Source: an uncultured Prevotellaceae bacterium
GTDB taxonomy: Bacteria > Bacteroidota > Bacteroidia > Bacteroidales > Bacteroidaceae
NCBI GenBank assembly: GCA_900318995.1
Contig: ONMR01000011.1
Coordinates: forward strand, 124,001-188,000
Direction: 5' to 3'
DNA length: 64,000 nucleotides
Part shown: positions 18,036 through 27,192 of the stretch, piece by piece
Position numbering within the stretch: position 1 is the first letter of the stretch
How the letters are laid out: each line of letters starts with the position of its first letter
The notes under the pieces: generated by a model
Told to the model about the DNA's origin: nothing
Database searches by the model: none
What the model saw: only the letters and a program-made list of their open reading frames with translations
Made by a program: the position numbers and the translations under genes

Positions 18036-18401
18036 ATGGCAAAACACCTTATTCTGGGACGTGAAGGCGAGGATATTGCCGCCCGATATCTTGAGGAGCA
18101 CGGTTACAACGTACTGGACCGCAACTGGCGTAGCGGCCACAAGGAGCTGGACCTTATAGTTACTAAAGATTCTACACTTGTGTTTGTCGAGGTCAAGACG
18201 CGTACCAGCACGGAGTATGGTGATCCGTGGAGTTTTGTGGATGACCGCAAGATAAGGCGTATCGTCAATTCGGCCGATGCATATATCAGATTCAGGCAGG
18301 TTGATATGGATGTCAGGTTTGATATAGTTTCCATCAGCATAGAGGATGGTGATTTTAAGGTTGAACATATAGAGCAGGCGTTTTTTCCGCCGGTGGAATG
18401 A
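18036..18401 (+). CDS. YraN/UPF0102 family endonuclease-like protein
   Basis: 121 residues. Family signature GREGEDIAARYLEEHGYNV, then RNWRSGHKELDLIV and LVFVEVKTR: the D...E.K arrangement of a PD-(D/E)XK nuclease core. Proposed roles of the family are in DNA processing, but no activity is firmly established to my knowledge. Cytoplasmic. The start follows a -7 element by 20 nt, and its stop overlaps the birA start (ATGA), so the two form an operon. Confidence 0.9.
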   Translation: MAKHLILGREGEDIAARYLEEHGYNVLDRNWRSGHKELDLIVTKDSTLVFVEVKTRTSTEYGDPWSFVDDRKIRRIVNSADAYIRFRQVDMDVRFDIVSISIEDGDFKVEHIEQAFFPPVE

Positions 18402-19195
18402 TGAGTAAGATAAAGTGGCACAGAAGTGACAGCATAGGTTCAACAAACACCTATCTGCGTGAACTTAACGGCGGTGATTCCGCCTATGATTATGAGGTTG
18501 CAGTGGCCGATTTCCAGACAGCCGGTCGCGGACAGAAGGGCAATACCTGGGAGTCTGAGCAGGGCAAGAACCTGCTGTTCAGTATCCTTGCGCATCCCAA
18601 GGGGATAAAGGTGCAGGAGCAGTTCTACATATCGGAGGCTATAGCACTGGCGGTATCGGACGCAGTCATTGCAGCAGCCGGACCTGAGTTTACTGAAGGA
18701 TTCTCAGTCAAATGGTCAAATGACATATATTATAAGGACTTCAAGATGGCCGGCATACTGATTGAGAATACCCTGCAGGGCAACTCAATCCTGGACACTG
18801 TTGTGGGCGTGGGCCTGGATGTGAATCAGGAGGTATTTGTGAGTGATGCCCCCAACCCAATCTCGCTCAAAAACATTACCGGCCGTGATCATGATCGTGA
18901 TGCCCTGCTTGATGACATAATTGCCCGTTTCATCGGTTATATGGAACTTGATACCCCCAGTCAGCGAGCCGGCGTGGATGAACTATACCGCAGCCGTCTG
19001 TACCGCCGCGAAGGGTACCATAAGTTCCGTGATGCACAAGGAGAGTTTGAGGCCTGCATTGAAGGAATCCGTCCCGATGGTTGCCTGATGCTCCTTACCC
19101 GTAGTGCTGAGCACCGGGTATATGAATTCAAGCAGGTTCAGTTTGTGTTAGACCTTAAAAGTCATCCTCATCATCCAGGAGAGCCCGTCCGTTGA
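18398..19195 (+). CDS. birA: Biotin-[acetyl-CoA carboxylase] ligase with an extended C-terminus
   Basis: 265 residues, no N-terminal HTH domain, so a ligase without the repressor part. The biotinyl-AMP loop is GRGQKGNTW near residue 46; WSNDIYYKDFKMAGILIE carries the catalytic lysine region. It attaches biotin to the carboxylase carrier protein. Relatives usually end soon after the FKQVQFV strand; here the frame continues for about 13 residues, rich in His and Pro, into the convergent DUF4419 gene, overlapping it by 41 nt. A small indel near TTT GTG TTA G would restore a TAG stop, so the tail may be recent. Start at 18398 or 18401. Confidence 0.93.
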   Translation: MMSKIKWHRSDSIGSTNTYLRELNGGDSAYDYEVAVADFQTAGRGQKGNTWESEQGKNLLFSILAHPKGIKVQEQFYISEAIALAVSDAVIAAAGPEFTEGFSVKWSNDIYYKDFKMAGILIENTLQGNSILDTVVGVGLDVNQEVFVSDAPNPISLKNITGRDHDRDALLDDIIARFIGYMELDTPSQRAGVDELYRSRLYRREGYHKFRDAQGEFEACIEGIRPDGCLMLLTRSAEHRVYEFKQVQFVLDLKSHPHHPGEPVR

Positions 19196-20618
19196 TACGT
19201 GCTTTTGGGAAGCGCTTACGCAGGGCCTCCTCCTCATCGGGAGTCATGGAGCCCGATATCTCAAGTGAGCGTATATCCTTGCCGTCCATCCAGTCCGGAA
19301 TGACAACCTTGCCCACAAAACGCAGGGTAAGACTGTTTATTCGGCCCATCTTGCGGATGATATCGGGAACCTTGTTTACCTTGAGCATGAGTCCGTCCGA
19401 GAATCCTTCGCCATTATCCATTGCCTTGAACTCTTCAAGCAGTTCCTCCTCGGTCTTGTCTATGCGGGTAAACCATCCCATCTTTGGAGTCATTGCATAA
19501 GTCTCAGGATCCACTTCCATACCTACTATTCCGGCCCAGAACTCCATCATCATTGTCTTCTCCACCTCACCGGTAAGGTCATTGAATATTATATACTTAT
19601 ACTCGGTCCTGACCATTTCGGGCAGCATGTTATGGTCCATATTGACCTGAGCAGGTGTACGCCCGTTCTCATCATACGGCAGGAACTTAAGGAACCAGCC
19701 GTCAAACTTGGTGGAGCCGATATCCATTCCGCAACTGAGTCCACGTACATCGCCCGGGCGGTATTTCTTGACAATACTCTTCCAGAAATCAACATCCGGT
19801 TTGCCTTTTGAAGCATTGACAAACTCCTGGAGAATGGGCTCAAGGTCATCAACCCACCAGCCTATGCCGTAAGCACGGAGTTTGCGGGTGCGGTCCAGTA
19901 TAGACTGCCAGTCATCGGGGGTGCCCTTAAGCGTTATGCTTGGTATGCCGCAGGACATATAAATCACAATGTAGTCAAAGTATGACTTTACTGTCTCCAT
20001 GAGCGCAATCTGTGACACCATGTGTTCAGTTACACCGGTTGTGGAGAACTTCTCTGATATGATATCGGCAATATCGCCCTTGGTATTGTCACGAATCTGC
20101 ACGTAGAAGCTGTCCACTATGGCCTCCCAATCGGCCTCACCGCTCAACAGTTCCTTTCCACTCTGCACCACAAGGTCTATCTTGCCCTCATGATCCACAA
20201 ACAGGTTGCGCAGCTCCTCCGGGTTATCATTTACATAATGCGCGAATCCCTGACAGATAAGGAACCAGATGACATCGGGCGTAAGCACCACCGGCCGATG
20301 ATCGGCAAACGCATCGATCATGCCTTTAAAGAAGGGGTTCTTTCCGTATGAGGCATATTTCTCATCACCTATGCCCCATGCCACAACCCTCTGGTTCTCA
20401 CCGCGAATCTCGCTCCTGTCAAGTATATCACTTACAAGCCTCTCGCTACTGTGCATTCTCATACTCAGGCTCTCACCCGTAGGCTCCGGCAGGTCCGGAT
20501 CTACGCGGAACGTTATGCTGCCTTTCTCCTTACTCAAGATATCTTTCTTCTTAGCCTGAACGCCCGATGCAGCCAGAATTCCTGCCGCCAACAATAACCA
20601 AAATCTGATAGTTCTCAT
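19155..20618 (-). CDS. Secreted DUF4419 domain protein
   Basis: 487 residues. Signal peptide (RFWLLLAAGILAASGVQA). The DUF4419 core spans roughly residues 60-390, with VVLTPDVIWFLICQGFAHYV, FDYIVIYMSCGIPSITLKG and a WFLKFLPYDENGRTPAQV region as landmarks. The family occurs in fungi and scattered bacteria with no established function. The C-terminus (residues 430-487) looks like a separate acidic appendix. It starts 12 nt after the large FISUMP-like gene ends, so the two secreted proteins are probably co-transcribed. Its 3' end overlaps birA on the other strand. Confidence 0.87.
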   Translation of the reverse strand: MRTIRFWLLLAAGILAASGVQAKKKDILSKEKGSITFRVDPDLPEPTGESLSMRMHSSERLVSDILDRSEIRGENQRVVAWGIGDEKYASYGKNPFFKGMIDAFADHRPVVLTPDVIWFLICQGFAHYVNDNPEELRNLFVDHEGKIDLVVQSGKELLSGEADWEAIVDSFYVQIRDNTKGDIADIISEKFSTTGVTEHMVSQIALMETVKSYFDYIVIYMSCGIPSITLKGTPDDWQSILDRTRKLRAYGIGWWVDDLEPILQEFVNASKGKPDVDFWKSIVKKYRPGDVRGLSCGMDIGSTKFDGWFLKFLPYDENGRTPAQVNMDHNMLPEMVRTEYKYIIFNDLTGEVEKTMMMEFWAGIVGMEVDPETYAMTPKMGWFTRIDKTEEELLEEFKAMDNGEGFSDGLMLKVNKVPDIIRKMGRINSLTLRFVGKVVIPDWMDGKDIRSLEISGSMTPDEEEALRKRFPKARINGRALLDDEDDF

Positions 20619-20630
20619 ATCTGTAATCTT

Positions 20631-23600
20631 TTATTTTTCACACACGGCACGTACACAATAACCATTTGTCCTGTCTCTGGATGTTATATGTATCTTAGAC
20701 ATCCTTGATCCGAGCAAAGACGTTGCATTCTCTCCAAAGTCAAGCTCAACCTCATCGGATGTACCGAATTCATATTTATCGAACTCCAGCACTACACACC
20801 CACGCCACGAAGAACTTTTTTCGGAGCTTTTTTTATCGGATGTCATATAAATGCCTCTTTCATAATCATAATCGAATAACCTGTCAAAAGAATTTGAATT
20901 ATTAGGAAGGAATATGGATTTATCCGTATATCCGGGAACCTTGCTTGTTATGCGGTATCCTTTTACTCCGTTAACTGAATCCAGGGTCCATTCACATTTT
21001 TCATACAGCTCCTTGTACTCCTCCTTGGTGGGCATGCGCCACTTGCCTCCCCAGTTGGCCCGGGCTGCATCATCCTCGGCGCTCAGCCTGGTCAGGCCGT
21101 CCACATAGGGATCATCATCAGTGGTGGTATATTTGGAGTACCACCACTTGTTCTGGTCCTTGAAGGCTTTCATGTACTTGTAGTTATACTCTGAATAATA
21201 GATTTTGGGTGCGGTCTCGCCCCATGCAAAGCGGGCTCCGGTTTCCTGGGGGCTGTCGGCACCTACATTGCAGTCGGCCCACAATACGCTTAATCCAAGG
21301 TCAACCTGGGCATTGTGTCTTAAAGGCTTGACCGGGTCGGGCCCTGCCTTGGGACGGTTCTCTTGCTGCGGGAGTTCCATTACAGGCCTGATATTCTTGC
21401 CGTCCCAGCGTCTGTCACCATTATCCAGGGATTGTCCCAAAGTCGATGTCCAGTAATATGCATCTCCACCACTAACAGGATTTGAATCATGATTATAATC
21501 TCTTATGTAACCAGCGGCTGGAAGCCAGATGCTGCGGTCCTCGTACCCGGGGACATTACTGGTGATGACATATCCAAGAAGATGTTTTTCAAAATAGAGC
21601 TCAACAGTGCCGTCATGATTGTACTCAATAGTGTCTTGTGCATACTTTGCCTCCCAGGTGCATCTGTTCTTGAGTTCCCACAGTTCATCGGCAGTGGGCA
21701 TACGCCAACCGTTACCCAGAAGTACCGCAGCTGCATCGTCCTCAGGGTCAAGAGTCTCCTTGTAATCAAGCGGGTATTTGGCTCCACCCCACTGACCGGG
21801 ACTGGTATAGAAATTATACTTGGTCATTTCATTTGTATATTGGCCGAACTTATAATTTCCACCGCTGTAAAGACCCGGCTTGGGGCTTGTCTCTCCCCAG
21901 GCAAAATATCCTCCCGCCTCATCGGGTCTTGAAGCGCCCAGATTGGCCGATGCCCACATCACGCTCAGACCCAGGTCAACCGCCTCCGGTACGGGCAATG
22001 ACACATTCACAGTCATCTGAGCCTTACGTCCCTCAGTCTCTGCGGTAATCACGCATGTGCCCTGTCCCACAGCTGTCAAAAAGCCGTTTTCATCGATGGA
22101 TACAATCTGTGGTGCCGATGAGCTCCAGTTGATGGAGGTTGGTTTGACCTGACGTCCGGAGGGCTTCATCACAGCCTCCACATTGCGTATGGTACCATAA
22201 CTTATATCCATACTCTTCGCGGGCAGGGAGAGTGATGTAAACATATCATCGGTAAGGGAACGCACGGGACGTATATTCATTCCCATGAATCTGCTTTCAT
22301 AACCGTTGAACATGAAGTCAAATGCCATTCTCAGAACTTCAATCGGGGGCAGTTCTGACAAACCTCCCCTCATTCCGTTTACTGAACCTATGGTACTGAA
22401 ACAGCTTCCTCTGGAACCACGGCCTGCAATCGATGTCCAGAGAGAGAACTGTTTTCCTATTTCAATAGGCTCATTGCCGTTCATCTGACCTGAATAGGGA
22501 ATGAATATGCTGTGTCCCTCAAATCCGGGAACATTGCTTGTAAAACGCATTCCGGCTACACCGTTTAGGGTAACGGTATCATACGTGCAGTTTTTCACCA
22601 ACTCTACAATCTCATCGTTGGTAGGAATACGCCAACCGTCACCTAACATTACTGTGGCTGCGTCATCGGTCGGCTCAAGACGGTTAAGATTGTCGGCCTT
22701 GAGGAATTGATGGGACTGCCCCTGGGCGGTATATTTGTCCATACCGTCTTCCTGTGCAAAGGAACTGTAGCGGTAGTTACCCCAAGAGAAAGACTCCTTG
22801 GGTTCAATCTCGGCCCATGCATAATATTTACCGTAACTCTCAGGTGCCGATGCTCCCAGGTTGGCATTGGCCCATAGAACACTCAGTCCCAGATCCACGT
22901 ATTCAAACTCATGAGGAGTTACGGTTACGGAGCATTGTGCTGTCTTGCCGTACGCGGTTACCTGTACCTTGCAACTGCCCGGACCTGATGCCACAAAGAG
23001 GCCGTCTTCAATAACTTTTACTACGTTTTCATCGGAGGATTTCCAGGTGCAGGCGCTGTTCACGTTACGCTTTCCCATTGTCACTTTCAGCCTGGTGCCC
23101 GCACCCTGCTGCAAAGTGAGTTTTGTTTTTTCTAACGTGATTCCGGACACCTCTTTACCGGACAGAGGCATCACCATACGCACCGACTGTTCCGATTCTC
23201 GGTTCTCGCTGTGCCACTCATCGGCTCCGCGCTTGAAATTGAAACCGTATGCGGCCTCATCATCAGGCTGGACTCCCGGGGTTGAGCACCAGTATGATGC
23301 ATATGTGCCTACCTGCATCAGCTGGCCGTCCTGAAGCCAGCCTGCAGCGGGCAGGAATATGCTCCGGTCCGTATATCCTTTTATCTTGCTTGTTACCAGA
23401 TAGCCGCCTATGCCGTTCTGCTCGGTCCACTTCCAGGTGCAGTACTCTCGCAGCTCGTCCCATTCGGCCTTGGTGCCCATCCGGCTGCCGTCGGAAGTCT
23501 TGATGGCCATTGCATCGGGCCAGCGGTAATACCAGCCTACAGGTCTGTCGGCAGTTATACCGGTATTTAAGGTACTCCACTTTACACTCAATCCCAAATC

Positions 23601-23672
23601 AACGTACTCCTGGGCAGACGCTATGCTGCACAAGGCACATAAAAAGACAATTGCCGAAAAACGTATTCTCAT
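20631..23672 (-). CDS. Large secreted protein with four FISUMP-like modules and bacterial Ig-like (BIG2) modules
   Basis: 1013 residues. Signal peptide (RFSAIVFLCALCSIASAQ). Four modules start with the same phrase: YVDLGLSVKW near 23, YVDLGLSVLWANANLG near 257, AVDLGLSVMWASANLG near 562 and QVDLGLSVLWADCNVG near 787. Each continues with FAWGE or YAWAE, then W-R-MPT, a Trp-Glu segment, S-PGY-D-SIFLP and a final R-V stretch, the pattern of the Fibrobacter succinogenes major paralogous domain (related to DUF1566). Two BIG2-like Ig modules (residues about 175-250 and 480-555, with ACTWKSSDENVVKV and INWSSSAPQIVSI) separate modules 1-2 and 2-3. No enzyme motif; a carbohydrate-binding or surface role is an inference. 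Heads an operon with DUF4419. Confidence 0.75.
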   Translation of the reverse strand: MRIRFSAIVFLCALCSIASAQEYVDLGLSVKWSTLNTGITADRPVGWYYRWPDAMAIKTSDGSRMGTKAEWDELREYCTWKWTEQNGIGGYLVTSKIKGYTDRSIFLPAAGWLQDGQLMQVGTYASYWCSTPGVQPDDEAAYGFNFKRGADEWHSENRESEQSVRMVMPLSGKEVSGITLEKTKLTLQQGAGTRLKVTMGKRNVNSACTWKSSDENVVKVIEDGLFVASGPGSCKVQVTAYGKTAQCSVTVTPHEFEYVDLGLSVLWANANLGASAPESYGKYYAWAEIEPKESFSWGNYRYSSFAQEDGMDKYTAQGQSHQFLKADNLNRLEPTDDAATVMLGDGWRIPTNDEIVELVKNCTYDTVTLNGVAGMRFTSNVPGFEGHSIFIPYSGQMNGNEPIEIGKQFSLWTSIAGRGSRGSCFSTIGSVNGMRGGLSELPPIEVLRMAFDFMFNGYESRFMGMNIRPVRSLTDDMFTSLSLPAKSMDISYGTIRNVEAVMKPSGRQVKPTSINWSSSAPQIVSIDENGFLTAVGQGTCVITAETEGRKAQMTVNVSLPVPEAVDLGLSVMWASANLGASRPDEAGGYFAWGETSPKPGLYSGGNYKFGQYTNEMTKYNFYTSPGQWGGAKYPLDYKETLDPEDDAAAVLLGNGWRMPTADELWELKNRCTWEAKYAQDTIEYNHDGTVELYFEKHLLGYVITSNVPGYEDRSIWLPAAGYIRDYNHDSNPVSGGDAYYWTSTLGQSLDNGDRRWDGKNIRPVMELPQQENRPKAGPDPVKPLRHNAQVDLGLSVLWADCNVGADSPQETGARFAWGETAPKIYYSEYNYKYMKAFKDQNKWWYSKYTTTDDDPYVDGLTRLSAEDDAARANWGGKWRMPTKEEYKELYEKCEWTLDSVNGVKGYRITSKVPGYTDKSIFLPNNSNSFDRLFDYDYERGIYMTSDKKSSEKSSSWRGCVVLEFDKYEFGTSDEVELDFGENATSLLGSRMSKIHITSRDRTNGYCVRAVCEK

Positions 23673-23870
23673 AATCTAACTTGTTGTATAATTGATAATC
23701 CTGAACACATGCCATGTTAAAGCGCATTACCAATCTTTAACGGCATCGGTTACGGGACAAAAGTATAATAACGGAATCCTCAAAACAACAAAAATGCGCT
23801 GCAAAACCGTTGCATCTGCATATAAAACGGAAAAGAGAATAAAATGCGTCCGCAAAACTGAATTATTAAC

Positions 23871-23878
23871 TACTTTTG
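23871..23878 (+). promoter_or_regulatory. -7 element of pyrH
   Basis: TACTTTTG matches TAnnTTTG, 23 nt before the pyrH ATG. The rest of the 229-nt gap 23673-23901 holds only AT-rich sequence with no gene that I can support. Confidence 0.65.
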
Positions 23879-23901
23879 TGTAATTAAATACAGATTTCAG
23901 T

Positions 23902-24612
23902 ATGGCAAGATTCAAAAGGATATTGCTCAAGCTCAGCGGCGAGAGCCTGATGGGTGAGCAGAAGTACGGAATAGACGAGAAGCGTCTTAGTGAGTATGCA
24001 CAGCAGATCAAGGAGATACATGATATGGGTGTGCAGATAGGCATAGTGATTGGCGGCGGTAACATATTCCGCGGTCTCAAGGGCGCAGGCAAGGGTTTTG
24101 ACCGCGTCAAGGGTGACCAGATGGGTATGCTGGCAACCGTAATCAACGGTCTGGGACTGAGTTCCGCACTCACATCGATAGACTGCCCCAACAAGGTGCT
24201 CACCGCCATCCGTATGGAGCCAATAGGCGAGCTCTACAGCAAGTGGAAAGCAATTGATGCAATGGAGCAGGGCCAGGTGGCCATTCTGGTAGGCGGTACC
24301 GGCAATCCCTACTTTACCACCGATACCGGCTCATCCCTGCGCGGCATAGAGATTGAGGCTGATGTAATGCTCAAGGGTACCCGCGTGGACGGAGTCTACA
24401 CCGCAGATCCCGAGAAGGACCCCACCGCCACCAAGTTTGATGAGATTACATTCGATGAGATTTATAACCGCAACCTAAAGGTTATGGACCTGACCGCCAC
24501 CACCATGTGTAAGGAGAACGGTCTGTCAATCTACGTATTCAATATGGATGTTCCCGGCAACCTTAAGAAGGTTATAGCCGGCGAGCCTATCGGCACCCTT
24601 GTACACAAGTAA
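23902..24612 (+). CDS. pyrH: UMP kinase
   Basis: 236 residues. Amino-acid-kinase fold: LLKLSGESLMG at the N-terminus, IGIVIGGGNIFRG phosphate loop, VAILVGGTGNPYFTTDTG and the acidic MLKGTRVDGVYTADPEKD loop. It phosphorylates UMP to UDP as a hexamer in the cytoplasm. Single gene under its own promoter. A class A REP-like palindrome follows 4 nt after the stop and ends the transcription unit. Confidence 0.98.
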   Translation: MARFKRILLKLSGESLMGEQKYGIDEKRLSEYAQQIKEIHDMGVQIGIVIGGGNIFRGLKGAGKGFDRVKGDQMGMLATVINGLGLSSALTSIDCPNKVLTAIRMEPIGELYSKWKAIDAMEQGQVAILVGGTGNPYFTTDTGSSLRGIEIEADVMLKGTRVDGVYTADPEKDPTATKFDEITFDEIYNRNLKVMDLTATTMCKENGLSIYVFNMDVPGNLKKVIAGEPIGTLVHK

Positions 24613-24616
24613 ATTG

Positions 24617-24659
24617 AAAAATGATACCATTGGGGTCAGGCCCCTTTGGTATCATTTTT
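24617..24659. repeat. REP-like palindrome, class A, single unit
   Basis: The left arm AAAAATGATACCATTGGGG (24617-24635) pairs with CCCCTTTGGTATCATTTTT (24641-24659), with two mismatches; the loop is TCAGG. It is homologous to the unit in the 5623-5706 palindrome: ATTGGGG, five bases, CCCCTTT, then GTATCATTTTTG in both. It overlaps the 3' end of the radical SAM gene and supplies that gene's last seven codons and its TGA stop. Confidence 0.85.
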
Positions 24660-25724
24660 GATTTTAAGGTAGTTGCAGGAGAGGATTTGGCCGTCAGAGT
24701 CACGCAGGTGCATGGCTCCGCCCTGGCAGTAGCGCCACACCTTGCAGTCGCGGCACTCACCCGTCTTCATCCAGCGGCGGTTACGGTACAGTTTGAATCC
24801 GTTTTCCCAGACATCCCAGAAATTATCTGTGTGGATATTGCCCTGATGGTAGTCACTGCGTATGCTCAGGCAGCCCGAAATTGAGCCGTCATTAAGTATG
24901 GAGGCGACACTCACACCGGCTACGCAGCGGAACAGATGGTCGCGGACAACGCCCTCATAAGGACCGAGAAAGCCTTCACATGAAAAGTTGAGTTTTATCC
25001 TGTCCTCACGACGAACTGCGGCAATATAGTTCATGAGCTGCACGAACTGCTCATTGGAGAGCATGAGTTCATCATCACCGGCAGCACGCCCCATAGGGGC
25101 TACGGTAAATATGCGCCACTGACAGACGCCGCGGCTTATGAGATACTCCTTAAACTTGTCCAGATAATCAAAGTTGCGTCTGTTGACGCATGTTATAAGG
25201 TCCCAGGTAAGTTCCGGGTGCCCGGCAAACCAGTCAATAGCTGCATCGGCACGTTTGAAACTCAGGTCACTGCCACGCATCCAGTTGTGTTCGGCCTCAA
25301 ATCCGTCAAAGCTCATGGCTATGGTATCCAGGCCTGTTTTGACCAATTCATCGACCTTTTCACGGGTCAGGAGCATACCGTTGGTGACCATTCCCCACAG
25401 GAATCCGCGTTTCTTTATCTCGGCGCCAACCTCAATGATGTCCTTCCTGACCAGCGGTTCACCGCCGGTTGTAATAACCACGCAGCGGCCGCGCTCAAAA
25501 TCCTTGGGACAACTGTCCAGAACTCCCAGAAGGTCACTTTCGGGAGGATCCTCCAACCCGGCGGTCTTGCGGCAGTCGCTCCCGCAATGGCGGCAGCTCA
25601 GGTTACATCTCAAGGTGCACTCCCAAAACAACTGGGTAAGCTTGTGCTCCAGAGCCTCGGTTCTTAGCGCAGCCCTGCCGGCCTCAAGCACCAGCCTCTT
25701 GGGAAACGATATTCTGCAATCCAT
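24636..25724 (-). CDS. Radical SAM/SPASM protein (rSAM/lipoprotein-system type)
   Basis: 362 residues. The radical SAM cluster motif CxxxCxxC is Cys40, Cys44 and Cys47 (CNLSCRHC). SAM-binding elements follow: ITTGGEPLVR and the strand VTNGMLLT. The C-terminal SPASM region has the expected cysteines in LFRCVAG, SGCLSIR, GECRDCKVWRYCQGG and LSCNYL. Such enzymes usually modify peptides or proteins. I recall a TIGRFAM family of this type named for a link with lipoproteins in Bacteroidales; the gene directly upstream here encodes a lipoprotein. The final residues NDTKGA and the stop are encoded by a REP-like palindrome, so the native C-terminus was probably near YLKIK. Confidence 0.88.
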   Translation of the reverse strand: MDCRISFPKRLVLEAGRAALRTEALEHKLTQLFWECTLRCNLSCRHCGSDCRKTAGLEDPPESDLLGVLDSCPKDFERGRCVVITTGGEPLVRKDIIEVGAEIKKRGFLWGMVTNGMLLTREKVDELVKTGLDTIAMSFDGFEAEHNWMRGSDLSFKRADAAIDWFAGHPELTWDLITCVNRRNFDYLDKFKEYLISRGVCQWRIFTVAPMGRAAGDDELMLSNEQFVQLMNYIAAVRREDRIKLNFSCEGFLGPYEGVVRDHLFRCVAGVSVASILNDGSISGCLSIRSDYHQGNIHTDNFWDVWENGFKLYRNRRWMKTGECRDCKVWRYCQGGAMHLRDSDGQILSCNYLKIKNDTKGA

Positions 25725-25750
25725 ATCAGTTCTCCCTGTTATAAGATAAT

Positions 25751-27184
25751 TTAAGGTACATACTTTATTTGCTCAGACTCAACTTTATTATAGAAAGCTG
25801 CCACATCACGAGCATTATATCTCTCAGATACAGGATATAATTCAGGAAGGTTAAAAGACTTCAAGATAGTCAGGTATTTGTCAGGATCCTTTTGAGGAAG
25901 TAAGAAAGGCTTGCCGGCAGTTCCGTCAGGACCTATGTACGCTATGTAGGGACGACCGTAAACCAGATCGTCACGTTTTGATGCGAAAACCACCCAGCGG
26001 CTGTTACTGCTCCAGCTGTGATATGTGTCGGCACCATACGCATTCACCTGTGGCAATACATCTGTCCTGCCGTCCTTAAGATCTATCAGCCACAGTTCAC
26101 TCTCTTTATGCCAGACTGGAAAAGTTCCGTATTCAGCGGCTGTCACCATCAGCCAGCGTCCATCGGGCGAAGCCTTCAGATGACTGAATGAGAGCTTGTC
26201 GCCGGCAGGAACCAGAGTTATGACCCTATCGCCGATCCTGCCACTCTCGGGATCGAACTGGACCACCGCTATGTCATAGTGCATCTCGTCTATGCTGTCC
26301 GGCTGGGCATGATGCTCCGCCCTGCAGAAGAATATTTTCCGACCATCTGCCGAGAAGCAGGGAAATGTCTCCTGATAATCAGGGCCGCTCACTGAAGCAT
26401 TGTCAGATACAGTAAGATTATCAAAATCAACCACCACCAAGTCACTGCGCTTATCATACACTTCCATCCTCAGGTCAACCTGACTGTGGATGGCAAATGT
26501 AATATCGGCAGTGGTAAATACGGCGTAACGGCCATCTGCAGATATATCCCCGTAAACACCCCCTCCTGTTTGTTCTGTCTTGGTATTCAACTTTGCAAGT
26601 TTACCGTTGCGGTTCACGACCGTTCCGCCTTTTGCTCCGCGCAGATGCATGAATGACGTACCATTACGGTTGGATGTATGGCAATTCATGCAACTGTTGT
26701 CGGCATTGCGGTTATCTCCCAGCAGGACAGTTCCGAAACTCTCCATATCACGCTGTTCTATCTGAATACCGCTCCAAACCTCGTAAGCAGGCTCAATCAG
26801 ACGATAACTGAGGTATCTGTCAATCGGATCTGATGAAATTGTCCATACAAGCTGCCGGTTATCGGATTCACCATATCCTTTTCCGCGAGGCATTACAGTA
26901 ACAGTAAGGGTATTACCTTTTTCTGAATCCAGTATTCTATGCCATTCTTTCAATGGGAATCTTACCAGCCCATGGCGGCCCTTGAATTCATAACGGCCTG
27001 ATTGGCCCTGAATAATTACGGAGCTCTTTCGGAAGGACGTCCTGAAATTAAGCGGGGCTATATTGTATGGAACAGTTATACCGTCATATTCGGGAAAGAT
27101 ATCATTCCCCACATCTGTAACTTTGCAATTACAGCCGCTCAACAGGAATGCCGATATGATAATGATAAGCGTCTCTTTCTTCAT
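25751..27184 (-). CDS. Beta-propeller (PD40-like) lipoprotein with one CxxCH haem motif
   Basis: 477 residues. Lipoprotein signal (FLLSGC, Cys18). Near residue 165 stands ADNSCMNCHTSNRNG: a single CxxCH, Cys165, Cys168 and His169, as for covalent c-type haem attachment. From about residue 200 onward come TolB/PD40-type repeats (GDISADGRYAVFTT, FPCFSADGRKIFFCR, LKASPDGRWLMVT, HSWSSNSRWVVFASKRDD), forming a propeller. The protein would face the periplasm or surface. I chose the ATG at 27184, 8 nt after the DUF6057 stop. The radical SAM gene follows after 26 nt. Electron transfer, haem sensing or being a target of the radical SAM enzyme are inferences from the neighbours. Confidence 0.78.
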   Translation of the reverse strand: MKKETLIIIISAFLLSGCNCKVTDVGNDIFPEYDGITVPYNIAPLNFRTSFRKSSVIIQGQSGRYEFKGRHGLVRFPLKEWHRILDSEKGNTLTVTVMPRGKGYGESDNRQLVWTISSDPIDRYLSYRLIEPAYEVWSGIQIEQRDMESFGTVLLGDNRNADNSCMNCHTSNRNGTSFMHLRGAKGGTVVNRNGKLAKLNTKTEQTGGGVYGDISADGRYAVFTTADITFAIHSQVDLRMEVYDKRSDLVVVDFDNLTVSDNASVSGPDYQETFPCFSADGRKIFFCRAEHHAQPDSIDEMHYDIAVVQFDPESGRIGDRVITLVPAGDKLSFSHLKASPDGRWLMVTAAEYGTFPVWHKESELWLIDLKDGRTDVLPQVNAYGADTYHSWSSNSRWVVFASKRDDLVYGRPYIAYIGPDGTAGKPFLLPQKDPDKYLTILKSFNLPELYPVSERYNARDVAAFYNKVESEQIKYVP

Positions 27185-27192
27185 GCTATAAC

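Noticed and set aside
22945-23334. Plus-strand open frames across the FISUMP-like gene
   Set aside because: They are antisense to strongly conserved modules and have no domain or promoter.
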